Shown here: piece by piece, positions 1-5,152 of the stretch
Position numbering within the stretch: the stretch's first letter is position 1
Layout: each line of letters opens with the position of its first letter
NCBI GenBank assembly: GCA_002423555.1
Contig: DIWQ01000035.1
Span: forward strand, 1 to 5,152
Origin: Patescibacteria group bacterium UBA6102
GTDB taxonomy: Bacteria; Patescibacteriota; Minisyncoccia; Minisyncoccales; UBA5738
Reading direction: 5' to 3'
Length of the DNA stretch: 5,152 nucleotides
Position numbers and translations under genes: made by a program
Notes under the pieces: generated by a model
Told to the model about the DNA's origin: nothing
The model's input: the letters and a program-made list of their open reading frames with translations, nothing else
The model's database searches: none

Positions 1-170
1 ATTTGCGCCGGCATTTTCTTGGGATCGTAGGGCGTGGTGATCGCGTGCAAATCAACCACGCAAAAAACGCAGTCGTTTTGGTTTTGCAAATCAATCCATT
101 GCTTGATCGCGCCAAAATAATTTCCCAGATGAATGTCGCCCGTGGGGCGAATCCCGCTAAAAATTCGCAT
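1..170 (-). CDS. trpS: Tryptophanyl-tRNA synthetase, N-terminal fragment (runs off left edge)
   Basis: TrpRS charges tRNA-Trp with tryptophan using ATP in the cytoplasm. The visible part is the first 56 codons plus two bases, from the ATG at 170 down to the window edge. It shows the opening of the class I Rossmann fold: residues 1-10 are MRIFSGIRPT, followed by GDIHLGNYFGA, where HLGN (residues 14-17) is the TrpRS form of the class I HIGH signature. Further on, FCVVDLHAIT (about residues 36-45) matches the second conserved block of bacterial TrpRS. The KMSKS loop and tRNA-binding part would lie beyond position 1. Bacterial TrpRS is usually about 320-340 residues, so roughly one sixth is seen. 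The start fits the family because the conserved block begins at once. An AGGA lies 13 nt upstream, which is far for a Shine-Dalgarno and belongs to the A+T-rich repeat. The gene lies downstream of rnj on the same strand, and no separate promoter was recognised. Confidence 0.95.
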   Translation of the reverse strand, partial: MRIFSGIRPTGDIHLGNYFGAIKQWIDLQNQNDCVFCVVDLHAITTPYDPKKMPAQ

Positions 171-180
171 AGAATTAAAC

Positions 181-322
181 AAATCCTAAAACCTAAATCA
201 TAAACTCTAAACAAATTCAAATATCAAAATCTAAAACTCAAAATGAAAAAGTGTTTTTGTTTTGAGTTTTGAAATTTAGGTTTTGAATTTATTTAGGATT
301 TAGAAATTGAAATTTGGGATTT
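181..322. repeat. A+T-rich long imperfect palindrome, copy 1 (rnj-trpS gap)
   Basis: Two 63-nt arms (181-243 and 260-322) pair without gaps at about 45 of 63 positions by hand count, around a 16-nt centre (244-259) that itself holds an A5/T5 mini-stem. The best-paired stretches are the innermost 11 bp (aaaactcaaaa), the aaattcaaa block in the middle, and aaatcc at the outer end. On the plus strand the left arm has no G and the right arm has no C. The element starts 10 bases from the trpS start and ends 7 bases from the rnj stop, so it fills almost the whole gap. Transcribed from rnj, it could form a long A-U-rich hairpin that marks or protects the rnj 3' end. It lacks the GC stem and T-run of a standard intrinsic terminator. 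A related copy lies at 2441-2578. Function is unknown. Confidence 0.8.
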
Positions 323-329
323 ATTGAGA

Positions 330-2270
330 TTATATCTCAATGATGACGGGCAATATCATCGGCTTTCTTTCGGTTTTGGCGAAAAGAAAATCGCCGATTT
401 TGCCGCGGATTTCTTCCTTGACGTGGTTCCAATTGACCGCGCCGTTGTTTGAAACCGCGCGGCCGATAATCTCCACGGTGCGGGTGCGCGTTTCTTTGAG
501 CAGGTCTTTGGATTCCCGCAGGTAGACGAATCCCCGCGAGATGATGTCGGGAGACCCCTTCACTTTGCCGGTGAGGCGGTCAACCACCGCGACGATCACA
601 AACATACCGTCGTGCGACAAAACTTGCCGGTCGCGCAAAACCACTTCGCCGATGTCGCCCACCCCCAATCCGTCCACCATCACGAAGCTTGCCGGCGCGG
701 TTTCTTTTTCAAGGACCATGTCATCGGGGCTCAGAGAGACGATCTGTCCGTTTTCCGCCACAAGAATGTTTTGTTCGGGAACTCCCGCGATGACCGCCAG
801 CTCGGCGTTGGCCGCCAGCATTGAGTACTGTCCGTGAATGGGCATAAAGAATTTCGGATGCATCAAGCGCGTCATTTCTTTCAATTCCTCTTGCTTGGCG
901 TGCCCGCCGGCATGAATATCCATCATTTTATAGTGATAGACTTTCACTCCCTGACGCAGGATGTTGTCTTTTAAATTTTGCACGGTGCGTTCATTGCCCG
1001 GGATCACCGATGAGGAAAAAATCACCGAGTCGTTTTTCTTGAAGCGCAAAAAGCGGTGCTCGCGATTGGCGATTTTCATCAGTGCCGCGTCGGCTTCGCC
1101 CTGCGCGCCGGTGCAGATGACAGTTGTCTGTTCGTCGGGCAAGCCGGCGATTTCTCCAAGCTGAACAAAGGTGCCTTTTTCGGCGCGGATGTATTTCATC
1201 TGCCGGCAAACTTCAACGTTGTTTTTCAGCGAATAGCCGTCAATGGCGACTTTCCGGCCGTATTTTTCCGAAAGGTGGATCATTTGCTGGACGCGATTTA
1301 GCAATGATCCGAAAGTGGCCGCGATGATGCGCCCCTTGGCATCCCGAAAGATTTTTTCCAGATTCTCAAAAATTTCCTGTTCGGAAAGGGAATGGCCCGG
1401 TTCTTCGGCGCCGGTGGAGTCGCAAAGAAGGAGCAATATCTTGCGGTCGCCGATGGCGCGCAGGCGGACGAAATCCACCGGCTTGTCGTTGATGGGGTGG
1501 TCGTCAAATTTAAAATCCGAAGTGTTGATCACACTACCGACCGGCGTCTTAACGAAAATGCCGAAATTGTCGGGAATGTTGTGGTTCATGCGGAAAAATT
1601 CCACTTCAAAGGGGCCCAGTTGGAAGCGCCCGCCGTCGTCGGCGGATTCAATGTCCAGCTTCGGGCAGGAAGGAAAATCATCTTGCCGCTTGAGGATGAT
1701 GGCGCGCGTGAGCGGCGAGGCGATCATCCGGAATCCCGGATGCCAGATTTTTTCAATGATATAGGGAACAGCTCCGATGTGGTCATAGTGTCCGTGGGTG
1801 AAAACCGCGCCGACGATATTTTTGACCTTGTTTTTCAAATAATCAATATTGGGAATGATGTAGTCAATGCCGGGCATATCTTCACCGGGCATACGAAAAC
1901 CCATATCCATAATCAAGATGGAATTTTGATATTCCAAAAGCGTCATATTCCGGCCCACTTCTCCCAGGCCGCCCAAAGGAATGACGCGCAAGCGCCCGTC
2001 GTCCTTTTGGCGGCTTTGAGGCTGGGGGTGGTTTTGGCTTTGAACTTGGTTTTGGCGCGGAGCGGTGCGAAAACGCTTGCCGCCGCGGCCGCGCGGCCGG
2101 CGGTTTTGCCGCGCCGCCGGTGCGGAATCGGCGCCGGAGTTGTCTTGGGTTTTTTTTGGCCGGGGCAGTGCGCCCAAAATCGCCTCCAGCGCGCCGTCAA
2201 AAGATTGCGCCGGAACTTTGGCGGGTTTTTTTGCCCGTCCGCCACCGGGATTTATCGGATTATTGTGCAT
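330..2270 (-). CDS. rnj: Ribonuclease J (beta-CASP metallo-beta-lactamase RNase) with basic N-terminal extension
   Basis: RNase J degrades and matures RNA, with 5'-to-3' exonuclease and endonuclease activity, using two zinc ions in the cytoplasm. The protein has 646 residues. Residues 1-91 are a low-complexity tail rich in Arg, Lys, Gln, Pro and Ala. The conserved domain starts at RVIPLGGLGEVGRNM (about 95-109). The zinc motif HGHYDH is at 159-164, with the further ligands His230 (MNHNIPD) and Asp252 (NTSDFKFD). The beta-CASP part carries CDSTGAE (Asp284), TGAQGE (387-392), HAGGH (453-457) and MPIHGQYSML (His479). The C-terminal RNase J domain runs from about 530 and includes GSPDIISRGFVYLRES (572-587). 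All catalytic positions I can place are kept. Bacillus RNase J1 is about 555 residues, so the extra length is the N-terminal tail. The ATG at 2270 is the only plausible start upstream of the domain. There is no Shine-Dalgarno. The gene follows tRNA-Leu by 67 bases and precedes trpS. Family assignment is firm; the role of the tail is unknown. Confidence 0.96.
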   Translation of the reverse strand: MHNNPINPGGGRAKKPAKVPAQSFDGALEAILGALPRPKKTQDNSGADSAPAARQNRRPRGRGGKRFRTAPRQNQVQSQNHPQPQSRQKDDGRLRVIPLGGLGEVGRNMTLLEYQNSILIMDMGFRMPGEDMPGIDYIIPNIDYLKNKVKNIVGAVFTHGHYDHIGAVPYIIEKIWHPGFRMIASPLTRAIILKRQDDFPSCPKLDIESADDGGRFQLGPFEVEFFRMNHNIPDNFGIFVKTPVGSVINTSDFKFDDHPINDKPVDFVRLRAIGDRKILLLLCDSTGAEEPGHSLSEQEIFENLEKIFRDAKGRIIAATFGSLLNRVQQMIHLSEKYGRKVAIDGYSLKNNVEVCRQMKYIRAEKGTFVQLGEIAGLPDEQTTVICTGAQGEADAALMKIANREHRFLRFKKNDSVIFSSSVIPGNERTVQNLKDNILRQGVKVYHYKMMDIHAGGHAKQEELKEMTRLMHPKFFMPIHGQYSMLAANAELAVIAGVPEQNILVAENGQIVSLSPDDMVLEKETAPASFVMVDGLGVGDIGEVVLRDRQVLSHDGMFVIVAVVDRLTGKVKGSPDIISRGFVYLRESKDLLKETRTRTVEIIGRAVSNNGAVNWNHVKEEIRGKIGDFLFAKTERKPMILPVIIEI

Positions 2271-2288
2271 TTATTTTCAGAACCGCGC

Positions 2289-2308
2289 CCGCCGTTGCCG
2301 GCAAGCGG
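2289..2308 (-). promoter_or_regulatory. GC-rich palindrome in the rnj leader
   Basis: Between tRNA-Leu and rnj lies a perfect 10-bp palindrome, TTGCCGGCAA (2295-2304). It is flanked by CCGC (2289-2292) and GCGG (2305-2308), which pair if two bases (2293-2294) bulge. On the transcript the structure would sit about 19-38 nt before the rnj ATG. It could be a leader hairpin acting in feedback control or in separating the tRNA from the mRNA, or a binding site on DNA. There is no T-run after it, so it is not a standard terminator. The pairing is visible; any function is speculation. Confidence 0.3.
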
Positions 2309-2337
2309 TGATAATTTATTACGAAGTTACAATTTAT

Positions 2338-2422
2338 TGGTGCGGGCAGGAGGGGTTGAACCTCCATGATGTTACTCACACGGCCCTGAACCGTGCGCGT
2401 CTGCCAATTCCGCCATGCCCGC
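2338..2422 (-). tRNA. tRNA-Leu (anticodon CAG), CCA encoded
   Basis: This is a class II tRNA of 85 nt including the CCA, read on the minus strand, that decodes CUG leucine codons. The acceptor strands GCGGGCA (2416-2422) and TGCCCGC (2342-2348) pair over 7 bp, with discriminator A at 2341 and CCA at 2338-2340. The D arm has the 3-bp stem GCG/CGC and the AATTGGCAGA type of loop. The anticodon stem is CACGG/CCGTG around the loop TTCAGGG, giving anticodon CAG at 2386-2388. The variable arm has 13 nt and can form a short TGA/TCA stem, as expected for leucine though on the small side. The T arm is GGAGG/CCTCC with loop TTCAACC. A73 and the long variable arm are both leucine identity features. The gene lies 67 bases before rnj on the same strand and may share its transcript. 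No clear promoter was seen directly upstream. Confidence 0.96.
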
Positions 2423-2425
2423 ATG

Positions 2426-2440
2426 CCCGCCAAAGGCGGG
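2426..2440 (-). repeat. Perfect GC hairpin just upstream of tRNA-Leu
   Basis: CCCGCC-TTT-GGCGGG on the minus strand is a perfect 6-bp GC stem with a 3-nt loop, ending 3 bases before the first base of the tRNA. It is not followed by a T-run, so it is not a standard terminator in either direction. Its 3' side overlaps an 8-base duplicate of the tRNA acceptor strand (GCGGGCAT at 2423-2430, repeated at 2415-2422). It may set off the tRNA 5' end for processing, or be a small mobile or slippage-made palindrome. Confidence 0.6.
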
Positions 2441-2578
2441 AAATCCTAAACTCTAAATTCTAAACTCTAAACAAATCCAAAATCACAATTTCAAAATTTA
2501 AAACGAGAATTCAGTTTTGAAATTTAAATTTTAAAATTTTGAATTTGTTTGGAATTTGGCGCTTGGTGCTTGAAATTT
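2441..2578. repeat. A+T-rich long imperfect palindrome, copy 2 (galU-tRNA gap)
   Basis: The left arm (2441-2504) and right arm (2514-2578) can pair over about 64 positions with mismatches and a small gap, around a 9-nt centre that contains GAATTC. The left arm has no G in 64 bases. The right arm is free of C except for a short GC-richer patch near 2560-2569. The first 40 bases match the left arm of the copy at 181-322 at about 35 positions by hand count, so the two are related. Three tandem heptamers of the form YTCTAAA occur at 2451-2471. The element ends 7 bases from the galU stop codon, the same spacing seen between copy 1 and rnj. It probably forms the 3' end structure of the galU transcript; this is inference. 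Confidence 0.78.
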
Positions 2579-2585
2579 CAAAAAT

Positions 2586-3488
2586 TTACAGTCGTAAATT
2601 TTTGATGTATTCTTTGATGTCTTTGGAAAAATCGGGATGATTGAGCGCGAATTCAATGACGGTTTTCAGATATTCGGTCTTGTTGCCAGTGTCGTAATAT
2701 TTGCCGTTTTTGATTTCGCAGGCGTACACCGGATAGCCGCTGTCAATCAACTGATTGATTGCGTCAATCAACCAGATCTCGCCGCCTTTGCTGGGCTTCA
2801 GGTTTTCAATGATGCCGAAAATTTCCGGCGGCAGGATGTAGGCGCCATGGGTCGCCAGATTGGAGGGCGCTTCCTGAGGCAGGGGTTTTTCCACGATCTT
2901 TTTAATCTTGAAAATTCCTTCTTCCACCGGCGCCATATCGGCGATGCCGTAGCGGGAAACGTCGTCCTTTGACTCAATCCGCACTCCGGAGATCACGATG
3001 CCGCCGTATTTCCGGTGAACGTCAATGATCTGCCGCAGGCGGGGAGGATTGGCCGAAATGAATTCGTCGCCCCACATCACCGCGAATGGTTCGTTGCCGA
3101 TAACGGGACGGGCGGCCATCACCGCCAGCGCGTTGCCGTATTGGGCGGTTTTTTGCCGGAGATAAATGAAATTCGCCAGGCCGGCAATCTCTTTTATGCC
3201 GGCCAGCGCCTGGGTCTTTCCCTGAGATTCAAGGAATTTTTCCAGTTCGCCGGAACGATCAAAATGATCTTCAATGGCACGTTTTTGTCCGCCGGTGATA
3301 AGAATAACGTCTTTAATTCCGGAAGCGACCGCTTCTTCAACCACATATTGAATGACCGGTTTGTCAATAATCGGCAGCATTTCCTTGGGCATGGCCTTGG
3401 TGGCGGGCAAAAATCGCGTGCCCCATCCGGCGGCCGGGATCACCACTTTGGTGATCTCTTTTGGAGATTCGTTGGGCAACGAATGCAT
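2586..3488 (-). CDS. galU: UTP-glucose-1-phosphate uridylyltransferase
   Basis: GalU makes UDP-glucose from UTP and glucose-1-phosphate in the cytoplasm, supplying glycan and surface polysaccharide synthesis. The 300-residue length is normal for the family. The nucleotide-binding signature AAGWGTRFLPATKAMPKEM is at residues 19-37, followed by LPIIDKPVIQYVVEEAVASG (38-57). The expected metal-site region reads MWGDEFI (138-144). Further family blocks are KIVEKPLPQEAPSNLATHGAYILPPEIF (split at about 197-210 and 211-224), GGEIWLIDAI (235-244) and YYDTGNKTEYLK (264-275). Some positions differ from the commonest GalU wording: GWG for GLG, GDE for GDD, QYGNA for GLGHA, IWLIDAI for IQLTDAI. It may therefore be a divergent CPR-type subgroup, and another sugar nucleotidyltransferase of the same fold is a weaker option. 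The ATG at 3488 is chosen because the signature begins soon after it; no Shine-Dalgarno precedes it. A strong promoter lies about 95 bases upstream, so galU seems to be transcribed apart from the solute-binding gene. Confidence 0.93.
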   Translation of the reverse strand: MHSLPNESPKEITKVVIPAAGWGTRFLPATKAMPKEMLPIIDKPVIQYVVEEAVASGIKDVILITGGQKRAIEDHFDRSGELEKFLESQGKTQALAGIKEIAGLANFIYLRQKTAQYGNALAVMAARPVIGNEPFAVMWGDEFISANPPRLRQIIDVHRKYGGIVISGVRIESKDDVSRYGIADMAPVEEGIFKIKKIVEKPLPQEAPSNLATHGAYILPPEIFGIIENLKPSKGGEIWLIDAINQLIDSGYPVYACEIKNGKYYDTGNKTEYLKTVIEFALNHPDFSKDIKEYIKNLRL

Positions 3489-3582
3489 ATGGGTTTGTGT
3501 TTATAGGTTATCGCAACAAAAGGCATTCCTCAAAACAAGGAGAAAATCGTTTAGGAGCCGTTTTTTTCGGTTGGTTGGTGCC

Positions 3583-3611
3583 ATTATAACAAATCTTCAA
3601 ATTAAAAGCAA
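3583..3611 (-). promoter_or_regulatory. Sigma70-type promoter with extended -10 for galU
   Basis: On the minus strand a perfect -10, TATAAT (3583-3588), is preceded by TG at the extended -10 position (3590-3591, giving TGTTATAAT). A 17-nt spacer leads to a partial -35, TTGCTT (3606-3611), and an A6 tract lies directly upstream (3612-3617), like an UP element. The start of transcription would fall near 3576, giving a leader of about 88 nt before the galU ATG. That leader has no recognisable Shine-Dalgarno; a small CCG-A7-CGG hairpin can be drawn at its 5' end. The rest of the 3489-3634 gap holds nothing else I recognise, and no terminator follows the upstream gene. Confidence 0.75.
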
Positions 3612-3634
3612 TTTTTTCGCATCATTTAGGCGCC

Positions 3635-5152
3635 TTAGTTGCCGGGATTGAAAATTCTTTTGGTGGCGGTGTACCATTCGGCGATGCCGGCAAAGCGCCG
3701 CGAGGGATCGGCGATCGGGCCGGATTTCATCCCTTTGACGGATTGGGCGGCGATGTGCCGATATTCCGGATTGTACAAAAACACCGCCGGAGAATCTTTG
3801 ATGATCAGATCTTGCAGGGCCGCCAGTTTTTCGGCGCGCGCGGCGATGTCGCCGGCGGCGCGGATTTCTTCCAGCAGTTTGTCGGCGTCTTTGTTCTCGT
3901 AGATCGCAAAGTTCAGTCCGGGATCGGCAATCTGGGTTGAATGCCAGAAGGGATACGGATCGGCGATCATTCCCAGCGCTTGCCCGAACAACAGCGCCTC
4001 ATAATCCCGCGGCTTGACCGCGTCCCTTTCAATGTCGGCGGCGGGAATTTCCCGGATATTGACGGCGACGCCGATGCTTTCCCATTGTTTTTTGATGATT
4101 CCCGCCGCCGCCGCGAACGGCTCCTGGGCGGCAACGGCGATTGTAATTTCCAGTTTTGCGGCGCTGTCGCCGGAAGGGAAGCAGACCTGGTTCAGTTTTT
4201 CGCGCGTGCCGAGTTTGACGTCGCCGGTGGGGTCTTTCAATCCCTGGGGATCCAAAATGTCCTGCCGGTATTTTTCCTGGAAAAGATTAACGGCTTTCAA
4301 AGTCTGGTCGCCGAAACTTCCGGTGGCTTCCAATTCGGGCATCACTTCGCGCGCCAGACATTTTTGCAATTCCTGTATTTCGGCGGTTGCCGAGGAACCC
4401 TTGACCAAAGTCTTCGTGAATTGGAACGCCGGTTTTTTGCTGGTGGTTTTGACGCGGACGCCGTCTTCGCCGCGCGCATAACCGGCCTCGTCCAGAAGCC
4501 GCGCCGCTTCTTCGGGATCATATTTTGGCGCCGCTGGCGGCGGATTGACGCCCGCAATCGGCGAATCCACGGCGGCGCCGCGGCCGGCCAGCGCCGCGCG
4601 GATAATTTCATCCTTGCCCGCGGCGCGCGCCAGCGCGTTGCGGACCGCCGGATCCGCCAGCGCCTCGTTCTTTTTGGGATTGAAAAAAACGGCAAAATAA
4701 CGGGGGATGGAATAATTATACGCCGTTGCGCCGGCGGGCACGGTGCCGTTGCTTTCGCGTGCCGCGTAGCCTTGGATGCGTCCCTGCTTGAAGGCCGCCG
4801 CCAGCGCTTCATAATCATTGAAAAACGCGAAATTCACTTGGCGCAAAAACGGCGCGGGTCCCGAAAACAAAGGATTCCTTTCCAGCTCAACGGCGGTGAT
4901 GACATTGCTTTTGTCCGAAACGATTCTTTTGAATTTATAACGTCCGGAACCGACGGGATTCAGATTGTTCGGCGACAGGGAGAAGTTGTCGGCGGTTGTG
5001 TTTTCCCAAATATGGCGGGGAATGATCTTGAGCGTGCAATTTTCGGGAAAAGACGAATAGGGGTTTTGCAGCTTGAAACGAAAAACCGTTTCGGAAACCT
5101 TTTCGGTTTCCACGCCGATCCACTGCGGACGCAGGGGGCTTTTGTAGGCTTG
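3635..5152 (-). CDS. Family 5 extracellular solute-binding protein with inserted peptidoglycan-binding domain, C-terminal part (5' end off the window)
   Basis: Family 5 solute-binding proteins capture oligopeptides or similar ligands outside the membrane for an ABC importer. The open frame runs from the right edge (first codons QAYKSPLRPQWIG) to the TAA at 3635, 505 codons, so the signal peptide or lipobox and the first lobe start are missing. Counting from the Val codon at 5113, family blocks are VSETVFRFKLQNPYSSF (6-22), IIPRHIWEN (30-38), NPVGSGRYKF (52-61), ADPAVRNALARA (153-164), YDPEEAARLLDEAGY (198-212), LEITIAV (321-327) and DPYPFWHSTQI (385-395). At about 231-311 (4181-4423) an extra domain interrupts the fold: IQELQKCL, TGSFGDQTLKAVNLFQEKY and LGTREKLN match a PG_binding_1 module. 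The frame stays open across the insert, so it is a true in-frame fusion. No permease or ATPase is nearby. The ligand is unknown. No clear terminator follows, but an 8-bp palindrome AGGCGCCT overlaps the stop. Confidence 0.92.
   Translation of the reverse strand, partial: QAYKSPLRPQWIGVETEKVSETVFRFKLQNPYSSFPENCTLKIIPRHIWENTTADNFSLSPNNLNPVGSGRYKFKRIVSDKSNVITAVELERNPLFSGPAPFLRQVNFAFFNDYEALAAAFKQGRIQGYAARESNGTVPAGATAYNYSIPRYFAVFFNPKKNEALADPAVRNALARAAGKDEIIRAALAGRGAAVDSPIAGVNPPPAAPKYDPEEAARLLDEAGYARGEDGVRVKTTSKKPAFQFTKTLVKGSSATAEIQELQKCLAREVMPELEATGSFGDQTLKAVNLFQEKYRQDILDPQGLKDPTGDVKLGTREKLNQVCFPSGDSAAKLEITIAVAAQEPFAAAAGIIKKQWESIGVAVNIREIPAADIERDAVKPRDYEALLFGQALGMIADPYPFWHSTQIADPGLNFAIYENKDADKLLEEIRAAGDIAARAEKLAALQDLIIKDSPAVFLYNPEYRHIAAQSVKGMKSGPIADPSRRFAGIAEWYTATKRIFNPGN

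Noticed and set aside
181..322. A+T-rich palindromes as standard Rho-independent terminators
   Set aside because: They lack a compact GC stem followed by a T-run; a 3'-end role by another mechanism remains possible.
1392..2369. Long open frame of 325 codons on the plus strand opposite rnj
   Set aside because: It lies antisense to a well-conserved RNase J and runs on into the tRNA-Leu gene. Its product shows no family motif, and long antisense frames are expected opposite GC-biased third codon positions.
2441..2471. CCTAAA/CTCTAAA units as telomere-like repeats or CRISPR-type direct repeats
   Set aside because: The units are degenerate, few, part of a palindrome and without spacers; nothing suggests a replicon end or a CRISPR array.
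2423..2585. A promoter for tRNA-Leu inside the palindrome (TTGAAA, then TTTAGA after 17 nt)
   Set aside because: The -10 matches only three of six positions, and such pairs arise easily in A+T-rich low-complexity DNA.
3015..3506. 163-codon open frame on the plus strand opposite galU
   Set aside because: It mirrors the conserved galU coding frame, has no recognisable motif, and stays open only as a by-product of galU codon use.
3628..3635. AGGCGCCT palindrome at the end of the solute-binding gene as a terminator
   Set aside because: The stem is only 4 bp per side with no loop and is not followed by a T-run on the coding strand.
4342..4818. 158-codon frame on the minus strand inside the solute-binding gene
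   Set aside because: It is an out-of-frame shadow with an Arg/Ala/Pro-rich product typical of a shifted frame; the real frame carries family motifs across the same stretch.
5111..5113. GTG at 5113 as the start of the solute-binding protein
   Set aside because: The frame continues open to the window edge, and the residues before it (YKSPLRPQWIG) belong to the conserved family block, so the true start is outside the window.

Overview
The window reads as a piece of chromosome from a Candidate Phyla Radiation (Patescibacteria) bacterium, most likely a Parcubacteria-like lineage. This placement is an inference from four things: an RNase J with a long basic N-terminal tail; a peptidoglycan-binding module of the type common in Parcubacteria, here inside a solute-binding protein; no convincing Shine-Dalgarno sequence at the visible starts; and mid-GC coding DNA separated by very A+T-rich imperfect palindromes. 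No taxonomic search was possible.

Every gene lies on the minus strand, so transcription runs from high to low coordinates. From right to left the order is: (1) the C-terminal 505 codons of a family 5 (oligopeptide/dipeptide-type) extracellular solute-binding protein, open to the right window edge, with an inserted peptidoglycan-binding domain; (2) a 146-bp gap holding a strong sigma70-type promoter with an extended -10, which reads into (3) galU, UTP-glucose-1-phosphate uridylyltransferase; (4) a 163-bp gap filled by an A+T-rich long palindrome and a short GC hairpin; (5) tRNA-Leu(CAG) with an encoded CCA end; (6) a 67-bp leader and then (7) rnj, ribonuclease J; (8) a 159-bp gap almost filled by a second A+T-rich palindrome; (9) the first 56 codons of trpS, tryptophanyl-tRNA synthetase, running off the left edge. 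No gene-free stretch exceeds 300 bases.

The genes do not form an obvious pathway. RNase J, tRNA-Leu and TrpRS serve RNA turnover and translation, GalU supplies UDP-glucose for surface glycans, and the solute-binding protein acts outside the membrane, possibly in peptide capture. No permease or ATPase gene is visible beside it.

The most interesting signals are the solute-binding/peptidoglycan-binding fusion, the two related palindromes (one arm free of G, the other free or nearly free of C), the tandem duplication of the tRNA acceptor 5' strand next to a perfect hairpin, and the basic tail of RNase J. I found no clear case for a wholly new multi-gene system.
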